Shown: positions 11,423 to 23,145, counted from the first letter of the stretch. The stretch is 64,000 nt of DNA from Telopea speciosissima (GCF_018873765.1 NC_057920.1:37783267-37847266), one strand, 5' to 3'. The notes: generated by a model from the sequence alone, not told the origin. Translations and numbers: made by a program.

Positions 11423-11695
11423 CTGAAAAGAGGAGTATGTTCAATATTCCAATATTGTTTATCGGGGTCAACAATTAATTCCTAGTTAGTGCATGTACAT
11501 ACCTAGTCCATAGTTCCAGTGAATTTCATAAGTCACACTAGTAAGGTATATTGTTAGATACGTCTTCTTCGTTTATTATGAGGTGTTTCTTTCATTTTTG
11601 TGTTCTATTCTTAGACATTTTATATAATGATAAGCTATGCATGATACTATATGAGAGACTTCAAATTTTTAAGTAAAAGTCTTTTGGTTACTTAC
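11423..11695 (-). other. Probable intron in the gag leader
   Basis: On the minus strand ATCAG|GTAAGT at 11696/11695 is a strong donor, and CTCCTCTTTTCAG ending at 11423 is a strong acceptor. The gag ATG follows 11 nt later. The 273-bp size is normal for plants. No RNA evidence is available. Confidence 0.55.
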
Positions 11696-11775
11696 CTGAT
11701 CTAACAGGCAAGCCTCTGTAATTGCCAACTAGTGATAATGTTCTGCACGTAAAGGTAAGCTATATCGCCTCTAAT

Positions 11776-11967
11776 CTAGTCTGCTAGGGATAGGTAAATG
11801 GCTCGACCCACAGGTTCACTGGCGCCCGCAAGAGCTAAGTAAACTACTAGTTGGTTTTCGACACGAGCTCGTATTTCACGTATCTGGATCAGTCTTCTCC
11901 TCAGTTGCCTAATGTATCGCATGGTGCTGGGGTCTCCAATCTTGGCTGAGGTAGTAGGTCTTGTCAT
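11776..11967 (-). CDS. Short ORF in gag leader exon, function unknown
   Basis: This 63-codon ORF lies upstream of the predicted leader intron and gag, on the same strand. Its sequence is basic and helical (RYIRQLRRRLIQIREIRARVE) with no family I recognise. It could be an upstream ORF regulating gag translation, or an N-terminal exon of a longer gag. Nothing in the sequence decides between these. Confidence 0.3.
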   Translation of the reverse strand: MTRPTTSAKIGDPSTMRYIRQLRRRLIQIREIRARVENQLVVYLALAGASEPVGRAIYLSLAD

Positions 11968-12775
11968 AAAGATGTTCTAAGCATCAGGTTATACTTAATT
12001 AAAAGAATTAAGTACATGTCTACTGAAATTTAAGCATCTATAAACAATAAAAATATAATTGGGTTGGCCCGAGGTACCTTAGTGTCTAAAGAGCTCAGAT
12101 TGACTAGACAACCTATTAGATCCTAATCTTGGCTGACCTAGGCTGTGGGTATGGTAAGATCTACGCTCACTGCAAGTCGTAAATACGTATTACAACATAC
12201 CTACGTATCTATGTTCGGATTTGCATTACATCACACCACTCGGCTCATACAAACACAGTATTAGGCACATAATATTAATTATTTACACACACACTATTTC
12301 TTATAGGTGTACATATATTGATCTATCATTAGATAAAAATAAAAATAAATAAAAATAAGAAATTTCAAATTCCCATGTGTTTTACACCAAAAATTCCTGA
12401 GTAGTGTTTATATTCCAACCAAATTGGGTCCATCTAATTATTTTTTTTTTACACATTATGGTTATTTTATAAAATTTCATATTTTCATGTTTATTGAGGT
12501 TATTTGAGTCAAATTTGAGGTTTCCATAAGCTGTTACACAAAAACAGCAGCAAAATAATCTCTGGGCGATGTCTCTAGGCGTTAGATGCATCGTCCAGTG
12601 CTATCGCCCAGAGAATCGGGGCTCAGATATAACAGTCCGAGAGGGCCCCATTTCATTTCATTCTTTTCCTAAACTTCTCTAAACACCGAGGGCAGCTCTT
12701 TGGAGGGTAGTGTGACCTTTTCCACATCAAATCCTCACATTTCTTCGGGTCTTTCTCGAATCCACGCAAGCTTAG
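11968..12775. promoter_or_regulatory. Divergent interval between gag and the antisense gene
   Basis: This interval separates the minus-strand gag leader from the + strand accessory gene. It is AT-rich (12000-12500), carries the palindromic module at 12560-12613 and has a pyrimidine-rich probable first exon of the accessory gene at about 12640-12775. It probably contains an internal promoter for the antisense gene, as the LTR promoters face the other way. A TATA box is not obvious. Confidence 0.4.
12560..12613. repeat. Palindromic module, internal copy upstream of antisense gene
   Basis: CTCTGGGCGATG pairs with the end CTATCGCCCAGAG; the inner part is TCTCTAGGCG...GATGCATCGTCC. It is the same module as in the LTRs, but outside them. 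It lies about 165 bp before the predicted splice donor of the antisense gene's leader. Confidence 0.75.
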
Positions 12776-12890
12776 GTAAGATTCTTTGATCCCTTTCTCT
12801 ACATTAGGTCTTTTCTTGGTTTCTCCTTGTTCTAGCTAGGGTTTTATCAAATTTCTTTAGCCCTAATCATTTCTTTTTCTTTCTTTGTAG
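12776..12890 (+). other. Probable 5' UTR intron of the antisense accessory gene
   Basis: CTTAG|GTAAGATT at 12775/12776 is a good donor. A T-rich tract ends in TTTCTTTGTAG at 12890, and the ATG follows four bases later at 12895. The 115-bp size and the composition are typical of a plant intron. Confidence 0.6.
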
Positions 12891-12894
12891 CCTA

Positions 12895-14195
12895 ATGCCT
12901 ACAAGTCATCATACAGCTAGGAAATCCGTAGCCCGCAAGAGGTTACGATCCGAGAGCGAACATTCTTCTTCCTCTACGGTGTCCCCTCCTTCACCTAGGG
13001 ATGATTCTTCATCAGAGGAGGCCGAGTTTGACCGATTTCTCTTCTCTAGGTATGAACACAGTAAGGATTGGGACAAGTTTAGGTCCCTAAAGATTGTGAA
13101 TGGTCGGGTGGTACAGGTGGACGACTTCCATTAGTACAGTCTATTTACTAGGTTCAACACTTTGGGTTGGGCCTCTATGTTGACACCTATAGAACCTTGT
13201 TATTCCAACTTGGTTCGGTATTTCTATTGTAATTTGGAGCCATCTGGGGCATAAGAGTTTGGACTAGCGAGCAGAGTGAAGGGAGTGGATATTAGGTTGA
13301 CCACTGCCTCACTAGCAGGGATTTTGGGGCTGCCCAACACTGGGGAGAGGTGCTATTACAGGCCCCGGATTGATATTTCTGAGATGTTTTCTTTGGAGAC
13401 CAGGAGGAGGGTCTTCAAGGCATTGACTGGGTCTGAGAGCACACCCAAGTCAGAGGCTTCCTACAAGCCTAGTGCTTGCATTATCAATAGGTGTGTGACA
13501 TCTACCCCGAGGGCGAAAACAGGGGTAGCATTTCTATGTTGAGGGCCTATATTACTTACTGCCTATTGGGAGGGGGCAGAGGAGGTCCAGTGATAAACCT
13601 CCCATACTTACTGCTTCAGGTCATGCTATATCATGCACAGAACCCCTCTGATGGGAACCTTCCATATGGGAAGTTCCTTACTTTAGTCTTCCAGCACTTT
13701 GAGGTTCCTTTGGAGGGGGAGTATATGGAGAGAGATAGGTCCAAGCCTATCAACAAGACCTCAATTTTGAAGATGAAAGTGCCAGGGGGTGATCCACAAG
13801 AGGAGGAGCAGATGGAGATGCTAGGAGATGAGGAGCTAGGAGAGATGCTGGGTGATGATGAGCATGGTGAGGAGCATGATGACATTAAGGGAGACATTCA
13901 GGGCGAGGAGCAGGGCGACTTCGGGGGATTTGGCACACAGTTCACGGATTTTCCTACTTATGAGGCGGTAGGGGCCACTAGCCCGCATGTGCCAGAGCCA
14001 TCTGAGTGGGCACAGATGATGTCACAGTTCCAGGGTCTCAGTACTCAGCTCATAGACATATCGACTAAGATGGGTCAGGGCTTTTCATCTTTGGAGGTAT
14101 CTGTAGAGCAGCGCTTGGACTTTTGGGACAGGTTCTACCGTGTTGACTCTCGCCAGTCTCATCCTCCACCAAGCGACTTACCTCCACCGGAGTAG
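12895..14195 (+). pseudogene. Antisense accessory gene, plant 'transposon protein' (Transposase_32-like)
   Basis: It runs opposite to gag-pol. The start MPTSHHTARKSVARKRLRSES is a basic, Ser-rich, NLS-like tail, followed by an acidic patch and FDRFLFSRYEHSKDWDKF. Stops at 13132-13134 (TAG) and 13252-13254 (TAA) interrupt one frame. The core VKGVDIRLTTASLAGILGLP begins at 13276, and a frameshift near 13485 moves the frame to the ORF that ends at 14195. That part has NLPYGKFLTLVFQHFEVPLE, an acidic Glu-rich stretch (13790-13920), a coiled-coil-like region and a Pro-rich end. I recognise the plant-specific Transposase_32 family; no catalytic residues are known to me. A homologue at 1-870 holds the same position in an older element. 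Host-like features (5' UTR intron, NLS-like start) suggest separate expression. Confidence 0.7.
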
Positions 14196-14500
14196 TTCTT
14201 CCAGCCAACACTTGACTTTCCTGTTACGTGATCCAGACTTATCACATCTTTTTTTAGCTTATGTATTTTTTTTTGTTCGAGATGTATGTAGTTTTTTTTT
14301 AACTTATGTAAATATTTGAAAGTAATACTTCCAGTCAAAGCTTATGTAGTGGCTCGGCCACATTTGTCTTTATATTAATGGAAATATTGCATCTTTGTTT
14401 ATTTACATCTAACTCCCCTGTAGCTTTAATTTTATTACATGTTTTAATGTTAGTAACTTATTAAACCTAATATGCATCCCGTGAATGTAAGAAGAGCCTC
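14196..14500. other. Untranslated interval between antisense gene and PBS
   Basis: The stretch is T-rich on the + strand with AATATTGCATC-type sequence. It has no ORF. It probably holds the 3' UTR of the antisense gene and, on the other strand, the start of the genomic RNA leader. Confidence 0.4.
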
Positions 14501-14514
14501 ACTCTCTGATTCCA
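14501..14514 (-). other. Primer-binding site (tRNA-iMet type)
   Basis: The minus strand reads TGGAATCAGAGAGT, beginning 5 nt inside the 5' LTR end. It matches the initiator tRNA-Met complement TGGTATCAGAGCC at most of its first 11 positions. Position and sequence agree with the orientation of gag-pol. Confidence 0.75.
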
Positions 14515-16468
14515 AGCTCTGTCACACCCCAAACCACCCCCTGGGAGGATTAGGTAGGTGACCCAAATTGCATAACAGCAATCCGCCAAACCCCACGAAT
14601 CTAGAAGCAGTTATTACATTCATGGTCCCACATTCATCACTTTACCATAAGCAAGATCAGAGTGTCGCAGATAAACTACAATTATAATAACAAAAGAGAA
14701 AGCGTAGCGATATGGGAATGATGATAATATATACATACATAAGTTTGTTCTATTACATTCGCCATTACACCCACAAACTGGAAAGTAAAACTGACAGGAA
14801 CAAAAGCTAAAAGGAAATACATACATATATATATACACACAGGGTGAGATAACTCAACCCCAAAAGGAAAAGAAAACTAAAACTACACCACAAGCAAGAC
14901 GGGGATAAACTCCTAACAAAAACAAAAAGGAGTCCCCAAGATAAAAAACATCAAGTACACTCCTCACTGGTCTTCATCAATGACCACCGCTAATGCACGC
15001 ATCATCGGCATGACCTCCGTCGGGTCCACACCAATATCTTCATAATAACAAGGGCTCTCCTCCTCGTAATGAGCCTCCATGCCACAGCGGCATCCACTTG
15101 CAGAATCATCTAGAAGAAAAACATATATAACAGAGTGTGAGCCCCACCGAGCTCGTGAGCAAAACATATCATCATGCATGCACATGCAAGCACAATCCAC
15201 AAGATCCTACATGATATGCAAGTCCAGATTATTTATTAGCCACCTAACAATACAACTAAGGCAGGTTAGTACTACTACAATCCCCAATACATGTATCCCT
15301 GGTGTGGGCTTAGTTATCCCTTCCCGCGATATACCCATTGAGTTGTCAGAGAGGACCAGCCGGCTCCAGCATCTCCCTACCCAGGTCAGCCCGACCGGCC
15401 CTCTGGATTAACTCCTGTGAGGTAACCGACTCAATATAATCTCACCAAACCGGTGCATAATCTTTATGTGTGGCACTCAGCCAAAAATGCACCTTTCGGT
15501 GCTTCCCAAGCTTATAGCCCAAGGCTTCTCGGCAAATCTGCCCTGGGGCATCCCAGCTGTGCTGAGGCTTCCCGACGTAAACACCTCTAGGGTTTTACGA
15601 TAGTCCTCACAGTTATCCAACACCTTAACCCCTGTTGGCAAGGGTGCGTAGCACGGGTGATGAAACTCTAGCCCCATGTCTATATGGCATCGTATGAGTC
15701 GGGCAGTATCAACCATATCCCATACTACGGGCTACCACCGGCCTCATTTTCAAGCCGACTATGGCATCTAATCTAACATTCACAATCATCAGATAAGAAT
15801 CACAGTGTTGATCAACGGGCAATCAATGTGTAATAATTCTTGTGTAATTGAACAGAATTTAAATAACACAGCATTTATAAATTAAGAATTTAATTGTCGG
15901 CATGTTAATACACTTACACATACATACACGATAATATTTCACTCACCTGGGTCTGGTTCTAAGAACTCAGTTGCAAATTCAGTTCTGGCTGCAGTCTGGC
16001 TGTAGGCCTCGAGCGTGGGATCAATTCCTAGATATAAATCAGAAATTGTCATTTTAATATTCCAAACTATTTTTGGAGGTCCTAGGGTTGATCTAAGCTC
16101 ACTGGGTTGACCCGATGTACAGTCGATCTTCACTTGGAATTCTCTGGGCCTTGCACTGGGCCTTAGGCCTATGTCCCAGTGCATCATCCAGAGTTGGTGG
16201 CCTAGGGGCAAAATGGTCATTTACTATATTGGTACATGATCCTAGGTTACATTGGTCGTACAGTGCTATCCCCAACTTGACAGTGCTGCAGGACCAATCA
16301 CTGGCAAGGTTTCCAAGTCCTACGGGGCCCACTTGGGTTCCCAAAGCATTCCCACATATGGACAAATGTGGGGAGGGGCATTCTGGTCATTTTCCACCTC
16401 CCTACACTGTATCATGGCCAATGGGTGAAGTCCCCCAAGCCAGATCAGCAAAACTGCCAAATTTCTCA

Positions 16469-16509
16469 CACTGGGCGATGTCTCTGGGTGATGTCTACAT
16501 CGCCCAGAG
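16469..16509. repeat. Palindromic module, LTR copy A
   Basis: CTGGGCGATG at the left pairs with CATCGCCCAG at the right; a middle CTCTGGGTGATG repeats the left arm. The 3' LTR version at 5159 has one extra arm, so an arm was lost or gained after insertion. Confidence 0.75.
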
Positions 16510-17244
16510 ATTTCAAAAACGTGAACAAGCTGAGTTTCCAAGGTTGCTGGCCATGGGCAGCGGCCACATCATTCCCCCATGCATGTTAGGGCATCATGTA
16601 CCCCCAGGGGTGTTTTGTACACTGGTCCTTGTGGGTTTTCAACTGGGCCCTCCACTTGGCTGCCAGAGGCTGCCCAGACAGCCCAGTGAATAGTAACCTA
16701 CGATTTCTCCAGGTACCAAACTTGGTTTCAGCTGCATGCAAGGTTGATTTCAGGTTTATTACATAGATTCAAGTCTGCTACCACCTAGGGCTAGGTCCCA
16801 TGCAGTCAGGACAAGAAATCAGGACTCCAAACAGCCTGCTATCAGTGTAACTGAGCAGTGCAGCCATACACAGCCTGGTTTCGGTTCCAGATCTGTAAAA
16901 TAGGTATGAAAATCATCTTCAAACACTCAGATCTTCCATGCACCATGTTTGCATGGCAGGTCTGAGGTGGTACTTGGCAGTTCCCAGCTGTTCTGGGCTG
17001 CCAGAGATCAGAAAATCATCAAAATATATGAATCAAAGAGAGCAGCAGGTATGAGTATATGTGTTTATACCTGCACCAGTCTGAGGTGCCACGAAATCAG
17101 AGCTCAAAAGTGTAGGCTGCTCCCTCCTCTTCTTCCTTCTTCTCTTTCTTTTTCTTCTTCCTCTCTTTTCTTCCTTTTCTTTCTTTTTCCTTCCCCCACG
17201 ATTTGAACAGTAGCCAAGGGTTTAAAATGAACCCAAGGCACTGG

Positions 17245-17253
17245 TATTTATAG
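17245..17253 (-). promoter_or_regulatory. TATA box of 5' LTR
   Basis: The minus strand reads GGGCCTATAAATACC, followed downstream by the purine-rich leader (reverse of 17110-17190). This is the likely promoter of the genomic RNA. Confidence 0.6.
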
Positions 17254-17467
17254 GCCCAACCTTGACTATGGTCTGTATGGCTGTTAAGGCCCTTTTCCAG
17301 AATGCATTTTTTACTGCATTCACAACCATTATGGGCACTTAGGTGGGGTCCATAGTGATCCAGGAGTATGAGGTGGTCCCTCAGACTCCCCTCAACCTAT
17401 GGAGGGTGCCCATGTCCAATATGGGTGGTCCCCATAAATTAAATCCTTTATATAATGCTATTTTGCA

Positions 17468-17508
17468 CTCTGGGCGATGTCTCTGGGTGATGTCTGCATC
17501 GCCCAGAG
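17468..17508. repeat. Palindromic module, LTR copy B
   Basis: CTCTGGGCGATG and GCATCGCCCAGAG are perfect inverted arms around CTCTGGGTGATGTCT. It is the cleanest copy in the window. Confidence 0.85.
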
Positions 17509-17854
17509 AATTCAGCAAGGCTGAAACTCTGTGGGCTTGCACAAGGGTTTGACCCAGGGTCAGGGCCTTGTACCCACATGCCATTTAGGGTCTTTTACAC
17601 ACATTTCCAGGAGTGGGACCCACAGTTGTGAAGAGGAGAGAGAATACCTGGAGTCTAGGCAGTACATTATGCTATGAGCTGTGCAGTTGCAAGGGTCAGC
17701 TGTCCATCTTCTGATAAGTATGTAGGAAGACCTGCACAGGGTTTCTTCATCAATTTCAATCACTGGAGTGATACTCCACAGTGTGCTTGGTTGCCATGTC
17801 TGGGATTCCTGTTATTCAGGCAAGATTCCAATCAGTCAGGGGCAGGGTTTGACA

Positions 17855-18516
17855 GAGAGATAAGAGAATAAGGATTCTCTTACCCTTTTAAGGGTCAAAT
17901 GGGCCTTAGACCATGTTTGGTTTAAGTACCCCCAAACACTTAGTGGCCCTTAGGTCTTTAAATGGGTTTTAGTTAGGTCTTAGGGCTTGTTTGGCCTTAG
18001 TCATAACCATTTGGTCCATTAGGTCATGTTTGGGGTGCACCCTAAGTCCATAGGACTTAATTGTCCACTAAGGTCTGTTTGGTTTAGGTTAGGGTATATA
18101 AAACCCATTATTCATTTAAGTTATGCTTTGTGGGCCCATTTTCATGGTTCAACTAACCATCTAATGGCAAGGGTAGGGGTCCATATGGTCCAAAGGTCTA
18201 AATATAGTGCCCGGGGTATGGGGATGTGGGGCCCACGGGAAAAGGAACCAAAAAGGCAGATGACAGCACAGACAGATCCTCGAGCGGATTCAGTATGAGT
18301 GAGTCCGTTCGTGACTCTGGTGCTACTGTCAGAGCTTAAACTTCAAGGAAAGTTATAGGGCTTTGGCCCACACTTCCAGGTCTTCAAGGGGATACTTTTA
18401 GTAATATCTTAAGTCTAAGGTTACAGGTGTTGGCCAGTGCCACCGTGGCATTGCCCTCTAGGTAAAGGTCTTAATTGCCCCGGGTATAGGGGTATATCTG
18501 GGGTGCAGGAATAACA
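17855..18516 (-). repeat. Diverged LTR, right part (resumes after nested insertion)
   Basis: It starts with the second GAGAG. The text AAGGGTCAAATGGGCCTTAGACC...GTTTGG resembles the post-TATA flank of the younger LTR (AAGGGTTTAAAATGAACCC...GTCTGTTTGG). It continues the LTR that was cut at 3184. The end is probably GGGGTGCAGGAATAACA at about 18516, comparable with GGGGCAGGGTTTGACA. The exact end is uncertain because the far copy lies outside the window. Confidence 0.5.
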
Positions 18517-18950
18517 TTAGTGGCGGTTCTTTACTTTTTGGTGTTCATAGGGTTTTTCCTCTTTGGGTACTTTGTGAGTTTGGTTTTTCTGGCAACGGTT
18601 TTGGTGATTTTGGAAGCTTAGATCTACTGCTGGAGTTCTAATTTTGGTTTTGATTTCTGATCGAAAAAAAGTATAGGAACTAAAGAACTGGTAGGTGGAG
18701 AGAACAGGGATTGCGGCTGGTAGATGAGAGCAGAGCTGAAACCCTGGGCAGGTAGTTTTGTTTATCGAATTCTTTTGGATTCTGTCAGTTGAACTCTAAA
18801 AGGGCCCCATCCTCTGTTTTCTCCAATTTCTCCTTCTTCTTCTTCATTTTTTAATAGTTTTCCAGCTAACGGCCATCGTTCCTTTCTCTATCTCTCTCTC
18901 TGCTAATCCTGTGATTAATATTTGATATTTTTTGTGTTATGTTGGTGCAG
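18517..18950. other. Non-coding, probably intron upstream of the glucosyltransferase exon
   Basis: T-rich sequence with a long pyrimidine stretch at 18815-18900 leads to the acceptor TTGGTGCAG at 18950. No coding signal is visible. Confidence 0.4.
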
Positions 18951-19128
18951 GCCAGATATTAATATACAGCCATGGAAACTTCTATCAGAGGAATTAAAAG
19001 AAGCCAATGAGAGGAGCAAATGGATTGAAAGGGAACCTTATGCTTTCTGGAGAGGGAATCCTTTAACATCCAAAACCAGAGAAGAGCTCATGAAATGCAA
19101 TTCTACAGACATTCGAGCTTACGCCGTG
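18951..19128 (+). pseudogene. Exon of CAP10/rumi-like protein O-glucosyltransferase (fragment)
   Basis: After the acceptor GTGCAG (18945-18950) the frame reads PDINIQPWKLL, then RSKWIEREPYAFWRGNP and REELMKCN. INIxPW, the WI-REPYA-W-GNP block and the KCN turn are landmarks of plant CAP10-domain (DUF821) glycosyltransferases related to Drosophila rumi, which act in the secretory pathway. Similarity stops after MKCNSTD; a possible donor GTAATT is at 19129. No neighbouring exons of the family are visible on either side. It is therefore an isolated exon, either captured by a transposon or the remnant of a broken gene. Confidence 0.7.
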
Positions 19129-19189
19129 GTAATTAAAAAAGTGAAACTCAAACCAGGATCTAGCAGAGCTTGTGGGTGTTGACAAGCAA

Positions 19190-22100
19190 TTTGATCAACT
19201 CGTGATTTTTGCCTGTTGTGAAGGCCTCATACCAGGATCCACCCAAGTTTTAAATGCTAATTAAACATCTGAGCAGCTGGGTTGTAAAAACCGAGACGGA
19301 ATCGGCCAATCTGGATTAGCTGATCACATTCCAAAATCTAGGGTTAGGGTTCCCTGTTCTTACCCTTCAGCAAGAAAGGAATTTCGATTGTAGGTGGAGA
19401 AGTTCCCTGTTCCTGTTTCTTACCCCTTCAGCCCAGTGAAAATGATGAAGAGAGAGAGAGAATGGTGTTTGTATTTGGGGTTTTACCCTAAAGGGTATTA
19501 TGGGGAGTTCACTTGTTGGAAGGGTAATTTCGCCATTATAAAAAAGTTAACAGGGACTTAACTGCTAAGATCTAACGGAGTGGACTAAGTCAATATAAAA
19601 TAAAAAAATAGGGGGTGTCTGTGATATTTTCCAAGTTTGGTAAGTCCGTGACATATTGAATACTTAGAGGGGATGTCCGTGAAATTTGCCCTTTTTTTTC
19701 CCTCTTTATAGGGTATTCATTGTTTGTAATTCAGAAAGGGAATTTTTCACCTGTAATTTACATCCATATATAATATTCGTTCCATAAAAAAAAAACTATT
19801 AACTACAAAATCCATATAAACATTACATTAATGCATTGCTTTCCATTAACACAAAAAACTCAAAAGGATTCCTTTAAAATTCACTTTCGATCAACTCTCC
19901 ACCAATGTTGTTAACCAAAACACCTACAAAAAAAACCCAGAGAGAAAAAGTTTCTAGCCAAAGGAACATCATAATCTAGTATTCCTTCCAATGAAATACT
20001 TCATCACCGTTGCTCTCCACATTACAGATCAGGAACATCATAATCTAGTCCTCTTTCCAATTTCCATCCTTTCGAATTTCATAGTTGGAACTTTCTAGCT
20101 TCTAACTTCATTGCACCTGAAGGAAACATAGATGAACAAATTACACATAAGTTAAAATCCTTTGAAGGACTAAAAGAAACAAAAAGGGATCATCTTGACA
20201 AGTCATCATCTTGACACTAAGAAGTGGCAAACCATATCCAACCTGCCAAGTCATCATCTTGACACTTTAATTTCATTGATAATGCCAAACCAAACTACCA
20301 TTTTTAATCACTAACACCACATTTAAGTAAATATAGGTTGTCATTCCGACATCAATTCCATAAAGTTCAAACATGACCAGAAAAATGAAAAAAAATGAAT
20401 CATGATATATATTCCAACAGTAAAAAGGAAACAAACACTTCTGTACAAGTGCGAAAATAGATAAGTGTTCTATGGTCCAATTGGTTGGTTTACATTCAAA
20501 ACCTACTTACTAAGGAAGACTCCAATAGCTGAGATAGTTATTGCATCCCATTCAAAACCTACTTACCAAGTAAGATCTAATAATATCTTACCAGCAAGTT
20601 AAGTGATCTAATAATAGCAGTACTAATGGTCTGAACTGACAAATGAATAATAATATATTCTGTGTTTGCAGGAAAGGGATGATTATGCACTGGAGTTGGC
20701 CATGGGTGATGAGTGATAAGAACTAGAAAATCAAAGATCTCTCACAGTAAGACGAGCAGAACTACTTCTACATGCCTGCTTCCCCCAACTTCCCACCCGG
20801 CATTTTTTTTATTTTATAATACAGTGTCAGCACTAAGTGTGGATCATCTTTAACTGTGGTGGGTGAGCCTGTAAAATTGATTCCGTTGTCTTTAACTTTA
20901 TGATGAATTCTACAACTCTTTTTGTTGGTGACTAGAATAATGACTTAAGAAAGTAGTATTTCTAGAACCAGCCCATTGATTTAGAACTGTATTCATCATC
21001 TTAAATTTCAGACAGCACTTAAGAGAATGATTGTCCAACAACTCGAATCATTAATTTGGCTACAATAGGATATCACTAATTTTCAAACATGAAAATAGTA
21101 ATTTAAGTACTGTAATTAGGATCCAGAGGTTGAAGATAGGTTGCAGAGTTTCAGACATGAAAATAACCTATAAACAGTAGCTTAATAGTTTCAGCAAATC
21201 ACAAATTGAATCAGCTATGAAAACAGGGTTTTAACACTAATAGAGTTCTAATAGAGCCACAACAGTAGCTTAAGATATACTTAAGATATAACCTAATCCA
21301 GTACAATAGATTTTCCTAATTAATGAACCAGTCTCAAGCTAACTCAGTGGGTACTAAGGCTGCTGAGGAGAATATGAAATGCTGAATAAAAACTAAAGTA
21401 GGCCTACAAAGAAACTGATACTCAATTTCACTTTCTCAAAAGAATTTAGTGCATGGATTTATACCCCAATTGAAAGCTTTCCAACTCACATTCCCCCTCT
21501 TGGATCCCATAGAAGTTGTTATTGTGTATGTAAGTGTGTCACTGTGCCTCCTCACTAGAAACTCATGAAACTGAGGATTATAAAACCAAGTTGCCTGAAA
21601 TTATCAAAGCTCAAAAAGAAAAAGAATAATCCAACAATTCCATATACATTATCCGTCAATCCTCCAAGTCCTTAAAGAGAAAGAAAGAAAAAGAAAAAAA
21701 AAAGACCAAAAGATAACCCAACCTTCCCTTTGATCAGTCTTCACATTTCTTCCTATCTATCTATATATCTATGTATCTTCATGGTGACTGCCGACTCTGT
21801 AAGCCCATGTTGTTGTGTTGCTTGCAAGGACCAGAAGGTGGGATTGGCATTGATCTTGGCAAGAACCCAAAGAAGTAGCCTGAAATTTGAGACCTGGGCT
21901 TAACCTAGACAAGAAGAACCACCACAGAAGAAGTAGAATTCAAGCCTTCTACATAGACCCATTAACCCAAACTAAGGAAAGAAGACAGAAAGCAACCAAC
22001 TGAGAAAACAAAGAGGAAAAGGATAAGAAGTTGAGTTGAGACTTGAGAGGGGGGTACTGGAAGCTGTTAGTATATTATAAATGGGAGATTTGTGAGGTAC

Positions 22101-23140
22101 TGAACTTGTCTGTGAAGGGTGTGAGGAGAGAACGACAGGGAAGGGTAGAAACATGGAGAAGTAATGTCAGGTCACGCGTGTGATGGACTGAACTAAGAAA
22201 CAGAGGTGTGTGGACAGAATGAACTTATTAGAAGAAAGAAAAGCTTGAGACCTTTGGGAAGCAGAGAAGGGTTTTGTGAATGGATCTTTAGGAGAAAGAA
22301 GTAGTTTGTATATTGTAAGACTTAAAGAGGGTTGTGTTTGGGGACAAGGAGGGGGGGGGAGATAAAAGGTGATGAAATGGAAAGAGGGTTACCGAGCAAA
22401 GGAAGGAGAAGAAAAAGGGATGGAGAAGAGGGAAAAGAATAGGAGGATTATGTCTTCAGGTTAGGTGAGTGTCTGGACCCACTTCTCATTAATGGCCAAC
22501 TATGGAAATTTCTATCTGTTCTCATAAGATCCACAAGGCCACAACGTGGAACCTTCTCTCTGTCTCTCTCTTTCTTTCTCTTCCCTTATAAACAACACAC
22601 ACATGTGGAGCATGGGGAGAGCAGTTAGTCTAGTAGACCTTATTTGGTTAAAGAGTGAGAGACATGACAAGATTTGTTTACTCTCAGGATTGTATTGTAC
22701 AGTACACATTCAGACAGGCACACATTCAGAGATGGGATTTATATGGGCTGTAAGACACTAATCAGGTATGATTATTATTCATCCTATATGTTTTTGTTTG
22801 GTAAAATAGTTGAAAATCATTGAGTAGGTCTAGTTCAGGACAGGTAATTTAACATACAATTTTTTGGTGTCTATTGTCCATTGAACCTCTAGTTCCTTAT
22901 TGCAGTTGTGCAAGTGATATTGTAGAAGTAAGGATCCTTGTATAGAATTGATTTTGCTCTCCCCCCTCCCTCCTCCCCTCACCCCCACAGTCCCTCTTCT
23001 TCTTTGGTGTCTATTTCCTCTGTTCTGAGATTGACTAGAGCTTTTAAGGATGAGTTCTACCCAAGTCCCTAACAATTGTTCCCTTCTCCTCCCACCCCCA
23101 TGAACTGGCCCTGGTTTGTGGAAAGGATTAGAAGATGTGC
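19190..23140. other. Non-coding interval
   Basis: I see no recognisable gene. There is a GA-rich stretch at 22000-22450, with pyrimidine-rich sequence on the other strand. TTTGCAG at 20670 precedes a short open stretch to the stop near 20720 (ERDDYALELAMGDE), which could be a small terminal exon, but I recognise no family. Short ORFs at 21972, 22512 and 22546 are low-complexity. TE-like text is absent, so this may be the backbone of a captured-gene transposon or host intron DNA. Confidence 0.4.
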
Positions 23141-23145
23141 CTAAG

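Larger units (their letters stand above)
3185..17854 (-). mobile_element. Full-length Tekay/Del-like chromovirus (Ty3/gypsy), 14.7 kb
   Basis: In minus orientation the element has a 5' LTR (14520-17854), PBS (14501-14514), an antisense accessory gene (12895-14195, + strand), a leader with an intron, gag-pol (11412-6584), a polypurine tract (6572-6586) and a 3' LTR (3185-6571). Both LTRs begin TGTCACACCC and end GGGTTTGACA as written on the + strand, and GAGAG flanks the whole. The domain order is gag, protease, RT, RNase H, integrase with a C-terminal chromodomain, which defines chromoviruses. LTRs above 3 kb and the RT and chromodomain style suggest the Tekay/Del lineage; the lineage call is from recognition. 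Every domain has stops or frameshifts, so it is not autonomous. The LTRs differ at about eight of their first 125 positions by eye, so the insertion is not recent. Confidence 0.9.
14520..17854 (-). repeat. 5' LTR of the Tekay-like element (3335 bp)
   Basis: TGTCACACCC...GGGTTTGACA, matching 3185-6571 throughout. TATA box at 17245-17253 on the minus strand. It has two palindromic modules (16469-16509, 17468-17508) that are shorter and cleaner than in the 3' LTR. It is followed by the GAGAG duplication at 17855. Confidence 0.92.

Noticed and set aside
13631..13897. 88-codon Ser-rich minus ORF
   Set aside because: Shadow of the Glu-rich part of the accessory gene on the + strand.
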